Shown here piece after piece: positions 1 to 7,733 of a DNA stretch of 26,958 bases. The DNA comes from Treponema sp. (GTDB taxonomy: Bacteria; Spirochaetota; Spirochaetia; Treponematales; Treponemataceae), in the NCBI GenBank assembly GCA_003455655.1, contig DMQP01000132.1:1-26958 (forward strand), given 5' to 3'. A model generated the notes under the pieces. It was not told where the DNA came from and searched no databases. It saw only the letters and a list, made by a program, of their open reading frames with translations. Position 1 is the first letter of the stretch. Each line of letters opens with the position of its first letter. The position numbers and the translations under genes were made by a program.

Positions 1-360
1 TGGCTGTCTCGAGATACCGTCGAAGTAGACAAATACATAATGGACGACTGGTGTGGCTTTATTTGTACAACATCTTTCTTCTGTGATATGTTTGAAGGTT
101 TGTGCTATATTCATACAAAAGAACACATGGCTCAAATTCCACAGAATCTTCCTGTGCACATTATTGCAGGAGAAGCAGACCCCGTCAGTGATTACGGAAA
201 AACAGTCAAAGACTTACTTGCTTGCTATCAGGCTAACGGTATGACAAAGGTAGACCTCAAGCTGTGGCCTGAATGTAGACATGAACTTTTGAATGAAGTA
301 AACCGTGAAGAAATAGAACAGGATATTCTTTCGTTTATACAGGGAATTGTTAGTGCATAA
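1..360 (+). CDS. alpha/beta hydrolase (lysophospholipase / monoacylglycerol-lipase-like), 3' end only
   Basis: The frame is open from base 1, so the gene begins before the window; 119 codons plus a TAA stop are visible. The visible part starts WLSRD and reads on to a CGF segment, as in the C-terminal half of serine-aminopeptidase-S33 (monoacylglycerol lipase-like) hydrolases. The segment AGEADPVSDYG fits the strand carrying the acid of the catalytic triad (Asp followed by PVS), and ECRHELLNE carries the expected triad histidine. The nucleophile serine lies outside the window. The family cleaves acyl esters of lipids or small esters, usually in the cytoplasm; the substrate cannot be told from this fragment. 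It is followed by a 94-bp gap holding a hairpin and the pcnB promoter. Family confidence is good, specificity unknown. Confidence 0.8.
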   Translation, partial: WLSRDTVEVDKYIMDDWCGFICTTSFFCDMFEGLCYIHTKEHMAQIPQNLPVHIIAGEADPVSDYGKTVKDLLACYQANGMTKVDLKLWPECRHELLNEVNREEIEQDILSFIQGIVSA

Positions 361-367
361 GATCCAA

Positions 368-399
368 TCCCTCTGGCGGTAAGGCTACTGTCAGAGGGA
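368..399. other. inverted repeat (hairpin) downstream of the hydrolase gene
   Basis: TCCCTCTG at 368-375 pairs perfectly with CAGAGGGA at 392-399 around a 16-base loop. It begins seven bases after the hydrolase stop codon, where a terminator would be expected. No T-run follows on either strand, so it does not qualify as a standard intrinsic terminator. It may be a 3'-end stabilising stem or a Rho-assisted end. Confidence 0.5.
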
Positions 400-416
400 G
401 AATGGAGAAAACCGCC

Positions 417-445
417 TTGAACAAAATGCCTTCAGTCAGTATAAT
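417..445 (+). promoter_or_regulatory. sigma70-like promoter of the pcnB-like gene, placed for a leaderless mRNA
   Basis: A -35 box TTGAAC (417-422), a spacer of exactly 17 bp and a perfect -10 box TATAAT (440-445) are visible. The GTG start codon at 455 begins only nine bases after the -10 box. Transcription starting about seven bases downstream of the -10 box would place the 5' end at 452-455, leaving 0-3 bases of leader and no room for a Shine-Dalgarno sequence. Confidence 0.7.
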
Positions 446-454
446 GCGCTCATT

Positions 455-1561
455 GTGTTAATCCGTTACGGAACTGACCGTTTGGGTAAGCCTGTTCAAA
501 AAGCGGTCATTTATACCAAAGAAGAACATCATATTCCTCGCGAAAAAATAGATACTGACGCAGTCTACATTGTTGCGCGCCTTAAAGAAAACGGTTTTGA
601 CGCATATATTGTCGGTGGAGCAGTAAGAGACCTTTTAGTAGGGCATCATCCCAAAGATTTTGACATTGTAACAGACGCAACCCCCAGTCGCATAAAAAAA
701 ATTTTTCGCAATTCCCGCATTATTGGACGACGCTTCCGTTTAGTGCATGTCTTTTTTGGCGACAACATCTATGAAGTAAGCACTTTCCGTTCAACCGTTG
801 ACGGTTCTGTAGGAAATGTTTTTGGCACTATGGATGAAGATGTTATGCGCCGAGACTTTACCCTAAATGCACTTTACTACGATCCGCAAAAAGAACAAGT
901 GGTCGATTATGTGGGAGGAGTAAAAGACATTCAAAAAGGCATCTTGCGCCCCATTATTCCCCTTGAAAAAATTTTTGTTGAAGACCCAGTACGCATGATA
1001 CGAGCTGTAAAATATGCCGCAACAACTCAGTGTAAAATTTCTCATTCACTTAAAAAGAAAATCCGCGATAGTGCACAACTTTTGTCGCCCGTTTCTCCGT
1101 CACGCCTTACTGAAGAACTTTTAAAAATTATTTCCAGCACACATTCACTTCCCATCGTAAAAGCAGCACTGGACACAGATGTGTTTACTTACATTCAGCC
1201 TGCAGCAACAAGCATGATGTTTGGAAACCGTCGCTTTATGAATGCCTACCTTACCAGTCTTGAAGAACTTGATTCCTATGTTGCAGCACACACAGACTGT
1301 CGCTTAGGTGAAAAGTTAACCTACATTTTGCGCGATTTTGTAGCAGGTCTTACCGATTGGGAAAAAGAAGCAAAAGAAACGCCTGCCGCAGAACTGTATA
1401 AAAGAACTTGGGCTCAGTGTAGAAATTTTGTACTTCCCATGAATCCCCAGCGCACTGAATTAGAATATGCAGTAAGAGCAATTCTTTCTTCGTATGGAAT
1501 TCAAGTAAAACAAACTCGTAGAAAAAGACCACAAAAACCAGTTACTCCTAAAAGCAAATAA
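455..1561 (+). CDS. pcnB: polynucleotide adenylyltransferase / CCA-type nucleotidyltransferase (PcnB-like)
   Basis: The 368-residue protein belongs to the class II nucleotidyltransferase superfamily, which adds A or CCA to RNA 3' ends in the cytoplasm. GGAVRD (residues 54-59) and DFD (68-70) form the catalytic head with the metal-binding carboxylates; RRDFTLNAL near 132-140 is the conserved second block. The segment GRRFRLVHV around 91-99 resembles the signature used to separate bacterial poly(A) polymerase from CCA-adding enzymes, and the C-terminus is a basic tail (QTRRKRPQKP) as in PcnB. Poly(A) polymerase is therefore favoured, but a CCA role is not excluded. The start is GTG: the frame is open upstream to 383 without ATG, GTG or TTG, there is no Shine-Dalgarno sequence, and a strong promoter ends nine bases before it. 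The gene converges with the next one, with two bases between the stop codons. Confidence 0.82.
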   Translation: MLIRYGTDRLGKPVQKAVIYTKEEHHIPREKIDTDAVYIVARLKENGFDAYIVGGAVRDLLVGHHPKDFDIVTDATPSRIKKIFRNSRIIGRRFRLVHVFFGDNIYEVSTFRSTVDGSVGNVFGTMDEDVMRRDFTLNALYYDPQKEQVVDYVGGVKDIQKGILRPIIPLEKIFVEDPVRMIRAVKYAATTQCKISHSLKKKIRDSAQLLSPVSPSRLTEELLKIISSTHSLPIVKAALDTDVFTYIQPAATSMMFGNRRFMNAYLTSLEELDSYVAAHTDCRLGEKLTYILRDFVAGLTDWEKEAKETPAAELYKRTWAQCRNFVLPMNPQRTELEYAVRAILSSYGIQVKQTRRKRPQKPVTPKSK

Positions 1562-1563
1562 AC

Positions 1564-2442
1564 TTATGCTTTAGGCGTAATAGTAATTTTATCAATAATG
1601 ATGCTTACTTCTTCAATCAAAATGCCCGTGTAGCGCTCAATGTTGTCAATAATGTATTGCTGTAAGTTATGAATTTCTCCCGTAAGTTGTTTTCCAAAGG
1701 GAACATCAATAGTGATAATAAGTCGGTAACCACGTTTATCTGTTTTTATCGAAAGTTTTTTTATTCGAATGTCAGCATCGTATTCACTTACACAGTGCAT
1801 GGCCATTTGACTCAGTGCAGCTTCTGAAATTTCAATGCGACCTTTTTTGCTAAACTCAGGGGTAACAATTGATTTTTCAGACATTTTAGAATCTGCATTG
1901 CCACCAACAGCAACGGGCTTTTTACGTCCCTTTAAAATCTCACGAATAGAATTATAAAAAATATGTGAATAACTTTTTTTTACTTCTATTGCGGGAACAG
2001 GTATAACATGCTTTCCTTCAATCTGACGAGAACGAATTGCTTTTTCAATATCTTCACGAGAAGCAATGTCTTCAATCTTGATTATTTTTTCGGGCGGAGG
2101 AAGTTGCAAACGGACTGCAATTTTTTCAACCATTTTTTCGCTCGTACCCAAAAGCAGAATCTTTTTTATTTTTGACTTTTGCAATGTACGGGCCACTTGG
2201 TCACGAACTTCTTTATCATCAAAGAGAGCAGCACGAACAGCACCCATATAAGTCTTTTCTCGTTTTGCAGATTTTCCTGCAAGAATTTTATCGTCTTGAA
2301 TTAAAAGTCCGTCATCTATAAGAGCGCTAATGCCATACTTTTGAGCAAGCAGTTTTGCACGGAAACTTTTACCGGTTCCGCTTTCACCAACGAGCGCATA
2401 GACTTGCATACCTCTATTGAGTAACTTAGAAAAAATGTTCAT
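1564..2442 (-). CDS. P-loop NTPase-like protein with a C-terminal Asp23/Gls24-like domain
   Basis: The 292-residue protein has a clear Walker A motif, GESGTGKS (residues 19-26), almost at its N-terminus, inside an AAA/kinase-like fold of about 180 residues. After a lysine- and serine-rich linker (about 170-200), the C-terminal ~90 residues (GRIEISEAALSQMA onward, with YIIDNIERYTG) resemble the Asp23/Gls24 (DUF322) family, whose members are envelope- or alkaline-stress-associated in Firmicutes. I recognise no named gene. It lies six bases downstream of the RluA-family gene on the same strand, so cotranscription is likely. A TTGCTA-17 bp-TATACT promoter is also visible inside the end of that upstream gene, ten bases before this ATG. 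No ribosome binding site is evident. Function is unknown; ATP-dependent action in envelope or stress physiology is speculative. Confidence 0.75.
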   Translation of the reverse strand: MNIFSKLLNRGMQVYALVGESGTGKSFRAKLLAQKYGISALIDDGLLIQDDKILAGKSAKREKTYMGAVRAALFDDKEVRDQVARTLQKSKIKKILLLGTSEKMVEKIAVRLQLPPPEKIIKIEDIASREDIEKAIRSRQIEGKHVIPVPAIEVKKSYSHIFYNSIREILKGRKKPVAVGGNADSKMSEKSIVTPEFSKKGRIEISEAALSQMAMHCVSEYDADIRIKKLSIKTDKRGYRLIITIDVPFGKQLTGEIHNLQQYIIDNIERYTGILIEEVSIIIDKITITPKA

Positions 2443-2448
2443 GCTTAC

Positions 2449-3411
2449 TTAGAGTATAAGTTTTCCATCCCAATTTAGCAAGTTATTTTTTAAAAATTTT
2501 TGAAAATGTTCAGGAGGCCTACAGCAAACTTCAGGGGGTAAGCCAAGACTGTTTTCTTCAAAGCGCAATCTGACAGCGTGCAAAAAAAAGAAACCATTTT
2601 TTTCGGAACTCAAAGCTTTAGCTCCATAGGCGGTATCTCCAGCCAAAGCATGACCATGAAAAGCAGACTGGGAGCGAATCTGATGTTTACGACCAGTCTC
2701 TATGTCAAACTGAACAAGAGAAAGCTGTTTTTTTTCTGAACAAGCAAGTGGCTGTGCATGGGTTACAGCTTCTTTTCCTTCTGTGGCATTTTTGCTAACA
2801 CGAACAGTATAAAAAGGTGCTTTTACTAAAGTGTCGTCTATAAAGTCATGCCAGCTTTCTTTTTGACTAAGAATGCCCTCTGTAATGCCTAGGTAACTTT
2901 TACGAACAAGTCCTTCTTGAATCAGGCGGGTAAAGTCACTTGCTCCTTTTAAACTTTGAGAAATAACTAAAAGCCCTGAAGTCATTTTGTCTAAACGGTG
3001 TAGGGGAGCCGGAGTAAAAGACAGAGACAGTCCTCTTTTTTTAGAAGTATGGGCAATAATGTCACTTACCGAATGTTCACAATGGAGTGCCGGCTGAACG
3101 CTTATTCCACTGGGTTTATTTATAATGCGAATATGTTCGTTTTCAAAAACCGTTTCAAATGTATCTTGAAAAAGAGATTCTTCTTTTTGTTCCGTCGAAT
3201 TTTTTTCTAAAAGTACACTTGCAATGCGTAACAGATCGCCTGCTTTAACAAGTTCTTGCGCATTTGCCTTTTTGCCATTAACTTTTACCAGTCCTTTTCT
3301 AAGGGCAGCAAAGACCGCATTTCGCGATTGACTTTCAAGCAGAGGCATTAAAACATGGTCTAAACGGCGGCCTTCGTCATCTGGGCCAAGGGTCAATTCG
3401 GTAAAGTCCAT
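2449..3411 (-). CDS. RluA-family RNA pseudouridine synthase
   Basis: The 320-residue protein converts specific uridines in structured RNA to pseudouridine. An N-terminal S4 RNA-binding domain covers roughly residues 13-62 (RRLDHVL, then GLVKVNGK). The catalytic domain starts with INKPSGISVQP around 97-106 and carries the invariant HRLDK motif at 138-142, with Asp141 as the catalytic aspartate; RKHQIRSQ further on is the usual substrate-binding block. Length and S4 domain fit RluC/RluD-type enzymes, so the target is probably large-subunit rRNA, but the exact site cannot be read from sequence. The ATG has no Shine-Dalgarno sequence; a TATAAT box lies eight bases upstream of it, suggesting a near-leaderless transcript. 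It heads a two-gene unit with the P-loop/Asp23 gene and diverges from the PAP2-like gene. Confidence 0.9.
   Translation of the reverse strand: MDFTELTLGPDDEGRRLDHVLMPLLESQSRNAVFAALRKGLVKVNGKKANAQELVKAGDLLRIASVLLEKNSTEQKEESLFQDTFETVFENEHIRIINKPSGISVQPALHCEHSVSDIIAHTSKKRGLSLSFTPAPLHRLDKMTSGLLVISQSLKGASDFTRLIQEGLVRKSYLGITEGILSQKESWHDFIDDTLVKAPFYTVRVSKNATEGKEAVTHAQPLACSEKKQLSLVQFDIETGRKHQIRSQSAFHGHALAGDTAYGAKALSSEKNGFFFLHAVRLRFEENSLGLPPEVCCRPPEHFQKFLKNNLLNWDGKLIL
2453..2481 (-). promoter_or_regulatory. promoter-like sequence before the P-loop/Asp23 gene
   Basis: Reading the minus strand, TTGCTA (2481-2476), 17 bp and TATACT (2458-2453) precede the ATG at 2442 by ten bases. The element lies mostly within the 3' end of the RluA-family gene. 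It would give a leader of about 3 bases. This is a sequence match only. Confidence 0.45.
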
Positions 3412-3419
3412 TTTATTGT

Positions 3420-3425
3420 ATTATA
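3420..3425 (-). promoter_or_regulatory. -10 box of the RluA-family gene
   Basis: TATAAT on the minus strand ends eight bases before the ATG at 3411. No convincing -35 hexamer is present at 16-18 bp, but an A/T homopolymer (3428-3437) lies just upstream. The spacing again predicts an almost leaderless mRNA. Confidence 0.45.
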
Positions 3426-3461
3426 GTAAAAAAAAAATCCCTTTGCTACTAGACAAAATCG

Positions 3462-3467
3462 TATAAT
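3462..3467 (+). promoter_or_regulatory. -10 box of the PAP2-like gene and the rnf gene run
   Basis: A perfect TATAAT lies 17 bases before the ATG at 3485, with a second AT-rich -10-like box (TAAAAT, 3472-3477) seven bases before that ATG. The -35 region is weak, but a run of ten A residues (3428-3437) upstream could act like an UP element. The leader would be about 0-10 bases. Confidence 0.45.
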
Positions 3468-3484
3468 ACTATAAAATAGAGTGT

Positions 3485-3964
3485 ATGACACAAACAGAGA
3501 GCCAGTTTCATGCGTTTATAACCAATCCGGTACTGCTTGCCTGTATCTGTAGCTGGTTTTTTGCGCAGTTAATCAAAACACTTATTAAATTATTCTCCGG
3601 AAAAGTTCACAGTCTGGCAGAATTGTTTGAGTTGTTAGTCTGGCGTACTGGTTCTATGCCTTCAAGTCATGCAGCTTTAGTTTCTTCTTTGTGCACAACC
3701 ATTGGTTTCCGTTCGGGAATTGCAAGCGATGTTTTTATTCTTTCTGTAGGATTTTTTCTCGTTACCATTCGTGATGCAATGGGTGTTCGCCGTGCAAACG
3801 GTATTCAAGCAAAAATGATCAATGCAATTGGCCGTGTACTGTCCGAAAAAGGACTTATGGAATATAAACCCATTAAAGAAGTTCAGGGACACACTCCTCC
3901 AGAAGTCATGGTTGGCTGCCTTTTGGGATTTTTTATAGGATTGGCGTTCAGCGTGCTTAAGTAG
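3485..3964 (+). CDS. divergent PAP2-family membrane protein (YuiD/DUF212-like)
   Basis: The 159-residue integral membrane protein has about four hydrophobic segments. It contains RTGSMPSSHAA (about 55-65), the counterpart of the PSGH motif of PAP2 phosphatases, then IRDAMGVRRANG and a C-terminal GHTPPEV segment. This pattern is typical of the divergent PAP2/YuiD family, sometimes called acid phosphatase/vanadium haloperoxidase-related. A membrane lipid-phosphate phosphatase role is plausible but unproven for this subfamily. It is the first gene of the plus-strand run; its TAG stop is followed immediately by the ATG of the 461-aa membrane protein, which suggests one transcript with the Rnf-like genes. 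Confidence 0.82.
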   Translation: MTQTESQFHAFITNPVLLACICSWFFAQLIKTLIKLFSGKVHSLAELFELLVWRTGSMPSSHAALVSSLCTTIGFRSGIASDVFILSVGFFLVTIRDAMGVRRANGIQAKMINAIGRVLSEKGLMEYKPIKEVQGHTPPEVMVGCLLGFFIGLAFSVLK

Positions 3965-5350
3965 ATGAACTCAATTGTAAAAAGTTGTTCTGCAGTTTTT
4001 GTTTTTCTCTTATGCGTTTTGCTCATGGCCTTGTTCCGCATTGTTCCCGTTTCAAAAATATGGAGTCATTACAGTGTTCTCTACGTAGAAGACACTATTT
4101 CAGAACAGCAAGTGCTTGATGTGCTTTCTGCAAAGGGTTGCTCAGATGTTCTTGCTCTTTCATTACAGCAAGTTCCCTTTGTTTCAACCATAACTTTAGT
4201 AAGACCCCTTTCATCAGATTATTTAAACCGCCGCTCAGATTACTTTTTTGATCAAACAAAAACATACCGCTTGTTTTATATTCCAGCTTCTCAAGAAAAA
4301 CAGACAGCCGCAGCTCTTTCTCTTTTACAAAATGAACTTCACCTTTCTGCAGGAGTTGATGGTTCTTTGCAGTATCCTTTTGTAGTTCCGCTGGTAAGCA
4401 TGCTTGTTTTTGGACTTTTGATTTTTCTTGCACACAATCGCCTGGTGTTTTTTACTGCAGGCCTTGCTCCTGTTTTATGTTCTTTTTGTGTACCGCTGTA
4501 TCCGGCGGCAGCAGCTATTATTCTTTTCCTTGCAGCCTTATTTTTTGCAGAAAGACTGTGGTTAAGACAAGGCACTCTTATGGCACTTGTTCGCTCAGTC
4601 TACATAGATGTGCTTGTTATTGTTCCCCTGGTAATAATGTCACTGCTTTCGGGGAGAGCAATTATTTTATATGTGCTTTCACTTATTGCCTGTGCCGCTG
4701 CCATTTACGGAATGTGGTGTTTAACTCAAATTCTTGACAGCAAAAAAGCCTTTACCTTTGTACCGATTTTTTCTGCTTTTCAAATTCCTGTCATGGGCAA
4801 AAAAAAATCTTATGTGCTCATTTCTCTTACCCTTCCTCTTGCAGCACTTTTACTGTTCTTTTTGCTTTCTGCCCGTTTTATGCCTTCATCAAGTGTTCAG
4901 TCCATTTGTATTCCTTCACCACTGGAAGATTCTGATGGTGGAGAAACACTCGTTAACATGACAGATTATTTTTCGTGGGCTTGGGATACCGTAACCTTTC
5001 CCTACAAAAACCTTAATAAAAATGAGAAGTCTAATCCCAGTGATGGGGATCGCATTGAAATTCCCCGTTATGTAAAAACAGAGCAGGGGGTTTCAAAAAG
5101 TTACGAAACTATTTTTACCTACGATGCCTCTTTCCGAAAAGAATTAATTGATGGTATACTTGATTCAGAAAGTCCTGCAATAGAAAAACTTCTTTTGTCA
5201 GAGGGAAGTTCTGTTCGGGTAGGCTACCGAACAAAAGCTCAAGCTAAAACCAGCACAGATTCTGTTGCTCTCGTACTTATTCTTGTAGCGCTGTCTATAC
5301 CAGTGCTGCTATATGCATATTACTATTTTGTTGGAAGTCGAAGAATATGA
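3965..5350 (+). CDS. uncharacterised polytopic membrane protein preceding rnfC
   Basis: I do not recognise this 461-residue protein. It has an N-terminal membrane segment (about 8-28), a soluble region of about 110 residues (29-138), a cluster of five or six hydrophobic helices (about 139-302), a second soluble region (303-432) and a final helix (433-455) ending in a short basic tail. The two soluble regions probably lie on the same, extracytoplasmic side. No cysteine-rich cofactor motif or nucleotide-binding motif is visible. The ATG abuts the PAP2-like gene's stop, and the stop overlaps the rnfC start as ATGA, so it is translationally coupled to the Rnf-like genes. A structural or accessory role in that complex is inferred only from position. 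Confidence 0.7.
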   Translation: MNSIVKSCSAVFVFLLCVLLMALFRIVPVSKIWSHYSVLYVEDTISEQQVLDVLSAKGCSDVLALSLQQVPFVSTITLVRPLSSDYLNRRSDYFFDQTKTYRLFYIPASQEKQTAAALSLLQNELHLSAGVDGSLQYPFVVPLVSMLVFGLLIFLAHNRLVFFTAGLAPVLCSFCVPLYPAAAAIILFLAALFFAERLWLRQGTLMALVRSVYIDVLVIVPLVIMSLLSGRAIILYVLSLIACAAAIYGMWCLTQILDSKKAFTFVPIFSAFQIPVMGKKKSYVLISLTLPLAALLLFFLLSARFMPSSSVQSICIPSPLEDSDGGETLVNMTDYFSWAWDTVTFPYKNLNKNEKSNPSDGDRIEIPRYVKTEQGVSKSYETIFTYDASFRKELIDGILDSESPAIEKLLLSEGSSVRVGYRTKAQAKTSTDSVALVLILVALSIPVLLYAYYYFVGSRRI

Positions 5351-6648
5351 AAACAGTTCATAACTTTGTAAAATCAGAAGCGTCTCTCTTTGCTACTTCC
5401 GTGCGTTCGTTCTTACCCCAGGATGCGCTTGTTCCTTTTCCGTCGGTAACTCACAAATGCACAGTAGAAAAGGGCAGTGTTGTTTCTGAAGGACAGATAA
5501 TAGCTTCTGCAATTTCGCCAGAAAATGTTCTTGCCTCAGATATTCATGCACCCATTCCCGGAACCGTAACAGACATCGTAACCTGTAAACTTGCAGACGG
5601 AACTTTGGGTTCAGCAGTAAAGATTCATCTTGCAGGAGCTTTTTCTTATTTAGGACGCAAACAAGAACATACAGCTTGGTCAACCTTTAGTTCAGATTAC
5701 CTTTTGTCTGAACTTTCTAAAAAAGGTGTTGTTAATACGTTTGCAAAAGTTGAATCTCTTGCTGCACAAATAAAGTCTCGTGCTTCGGTAAAAAATCGCT
5801 TTCTTGTTGTTCGAATGTTTGACGAAGACCCAAGCCGCATGACAGATACCTTTGTAGCAACTCGCATGACTAATCAAGTTATAGAAGGAGCAGCCATTAC
5901 CGCTCGTGCCCTTGGTGCTATAGGAATTATTTTTGCTCTTCCTCAAAAAGCACTTTTTAAACTTGATGAATCAGTAGAAAAAATTCTTTCTGGTATACCT
6001 TACTGTACCGTCACTTGCGACACCAGCCGTTATCCTTCAGGTCTTGCACAAAACATTCTGCAACAAATAAAAAAATCTATTGCACAAGAAAACAAAGAAC
6101 CTTTTGGTAACATAAATCATCGCTGTCTGTTCATAGATCCTGAAACAGCTGTGTCTGTATACGAAGCCATAGCTTTAGGCATTCCTGTAGTAGAACGTTA
6201 TGTACATGTAACAGGAAAAAATCTTCCATCTGCAGCGCTCTTTAAAGTTCGCATAGGAACAACACTCGGTGCTCTTGCAAAACAGTGTGGCGGTCTTACC
6301 GAAAAAGAACCTAACATTATTGTAAACGGACTTATCCGAGGTTCTTTTGTAACAGACATGAATATACCGGTGGGAAATTTTGTTAAGTCAATTGAATTTG
6401 TTGACCGTTCACCCAAAAAAGATCAAAAGTTTGCACCCTGTATTCACTGTGGAAAATGTCGCTCTATTTGTCCAGAAGGCATTTACCCCGACTTAATTTA
6501 CCGTTACTGTTCATGTGGAAAAATAGAAGATGACGCTTTGATAGAGACAATAGAATTGTGTTCCGACTGTGGATTATGCAACTCTTACTGTCCTTCACGT
6601 CTACCACTCTGTCAGGCAATTGCATCATTAAGGAGTCAGCAAAAATGA
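5347..6648 (+). CDS. rnfC: RnfC-like subunit with two 4Fe-4S clusters but a degenerate NADH/FMN site
   Basis: The 433-residue peripheral subunit matches RnfC in length and order. A barrel-sandwich domain (GSVVSEGQ, 43-50; HAPIPGTV, 68-75) comes first, then the Nqo1-like domain, an SLBB-type segment (VRIGTTLGALAKQCGG, 301-316) and two 4Fe-4S motifs: Cys365/368/371/375 and Cys405/408/411/415. In characterised RnfC this subunit exchanges electrons with NADH through FMN. Here the glycine-rich GGAGFPTH loop is replaced by a segment without paired glycines (VVNTFAKVES, 128-137). The ECEP block appears as DEDP (159-162), and the later GGPMMG block as NGLIRG (327-332). NADH and FMN binding are therefore doubtful, while Fe-S transfer is retained. 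The gene overlaps its neighbours by ATGA on both sides. Confidence 0.85.
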   Translation: MKTVHNFVKSEASLFATSVRSFLPQDALVPFPSVTHKCTVEKGSVVSEGQIIASAISPENVLASDIHAPIPGTVTDIVTCKLADGTLGSAVKIHLAGAFSYLGRKQEHTAWSTFSSDYLLSELSKKGVVNTFAKVESLAAQIKSRASVKNRFLVVRMFDEDPSRMTDTFVATRMTNQVIEGAAITARALGAIGIIFALPQKALFKLDESVEKILSGIPYCTVTCDTSRYPSGLAQNILQQIKKSIAQENKEPFGNINHRCLFIDPETAVSVYEAIALGIPVVERYVHVTGKNLPSAALFKVRIGTTLGALAKQCGGLTEKEPNIIVNGLIRGSFVTDMNIPVGNFVKSIEFVDRSPKKDQKFAPCIHCGKCRSICPEGIYPDLIYRYCSCGKIEDDALIETIELCSDCGLCNSYCPSRLPLCQAIASLRSQQK

Positions 6649-7733
6649 CCTACTATCAGGGATTAGCAGATAGGGTAACATTTCGTCCCTACAGTTTTCT
6701 TTCACCAAGTGTTGCAGACTCATCTCTTGGACTTCTCGTTTTACTGTTAGTTCAGGTTGTGCTTCTTGCAATAACACGCTCATTTAATTCTTTGCTTATT
6801 GTTTCGCTAACAACACTTTCTGCATTAGGCGCAGATATTGTTAATTCCATTTTGCGTCAACATTTTGAACGTTCATGGCGCGTTGCAATTATCCAAGGAA
6901 TTATTGTAGGACTTTTACTTCCTTCAACATATTCTCCTATTGCAGCAGTCTTTATTACTTTCTGTGTGCTCTTGCTTTCAAAATATGCCTTTGGTGGTTT
7001 TTCTGGTCCTTGGGTTAACCCCGTTGCAATTACTGTTGCAGTTGCATATTTTCTTGACATGAATGCATTTCCCTTACTGCAAGTTGATTCATCTTTGCTC
7101 CAAAACAGAAATGCAGCCTTGCTTCTTATTCAAGACGGAACTATTCCCATTGCTGCAGAAGATGCTTACATTACAGCTTTTTTGAACAGAACAATTTTTA
7201 GTCTCTTTAAACTTGCTGTTCCAGAAGGTTATGTTTCGCTCTTTTGGGACACCGGTTCTCTTATTCCAGCATTCAGATTTAATGCAATAACATTACTTTC
7301 ATCTATCATTCTTATTTCACTTGATATGATTGACTGGGTTATTCCCGCCTGTTTTATGACCGTCTATGCAGTTCTTGTTCGTTTATGCGGTCCACTCATT
7401 ACAGGAGCCGTTATGCTTCAAGGAGACATGCTCTTAGCAATTCTAACTGGAGGAACACTCTTTGCAGCCCTCTATGTGCTTCAGTGGTACGGAACAACAC
7501 CGTCGACTTTTGCAGGAAAATGTTTGTATGGTTGCCTTGCAGGAGCCTTTGCTTTCTTAATTATGGGCATGGGAACTTCATCTGTCGGATACCTTTTTGT
7601 AGTTCTTGCAATGAACATTATATGTCCTATCATTCAATATCTTGAAGATCGTGCGGTATTCAAAACCGTTCACAAACAGATTATTCCGCGCATCAACGCA
7701 ATGAAGGAGGTTGACCGTGTCGGAGACGACTGA
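6645..7733 (+). CDS. rnfD: RnfD-like membrane subunit without a visible flavinylation motif
   Basis: The start is the ATG at 6645, in an ATGA overlap with rnfC and behind AAGGAG (6630-6635); an in-frame upstream ATG at 6558 is rejected. The 362-residue protein has about nine membrane helices and the RnfD/NqrB hallmark FGGFSGPWVNP (116-126). Its C-terminal half matches RnfD in layout: LTGGTLFAALY, a glycine-rich KCLYGCLAG, then an MN..CP..QYLED end. In characterised RnfD an S/T-G-A-T motif in the extracytoplasmic loop carries covalent FMN on threonine. Residues 141-205, where it should lie, contain no such motif, and the usual MATDP element is also absent. Ion translocation coupled to flavin chemistry is thus uncertain. 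Confidence 0.82.
   Translation: MTYYQGLADRVTFRPYSFLSPSVADSSLGLLVLLLVQVVLLAITRSFNSLLIVSLTTLSALGADIVNSILRQHFERSWRVAIIQGIIVGLLLPSTYSPIAAVFITFCVLLLSKYAFGGFSGPWVNPVAITVAVAYFLDMNAFPLLQVDSSLLQNRNAALLLIQDGTIPIAAEDAYITAFLNRTIFSLFKLAVPEGYVSLFWDTGSLIPAFRFNAITLLSSIILISLDMIDWVIPACFMTVYAVLVRLCGPLITGAVMLQGDMLLAILTGGTLFAALYVLQWYGTTPSTFAGKCLYGCLAGAFAFLIMGMGTSSVGYLFVVLAMNIICPIIQYLEDRAVFKTVHKQIIPRINAMKEVDRVGDD
7704..7710 (+). promoter_or_regulatory. ribosome binding site selecting the GTG start of rnfG
   Basis: AAGGAGG lies inside the end of rnfD. The TTG at 7711 directly abuts it and is too close. The in-frame GTG at 7717 has a six-base spacing, so GTG is the better start. Confidence 0.65.

Noticed and set aside
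368..399. Hairpin after the hydrolase gene as an intrinsic terminator
   Set aside because: The 8-bp stem is perfect but no T-run follows on either strand and the loop is 16 bases; kept only as an inverted repeat.
7711..7716. TTG start for rnfG
   Set aside because: It directly abuts the AAGGAGG site; the GTG six bases later is correctly spaced.
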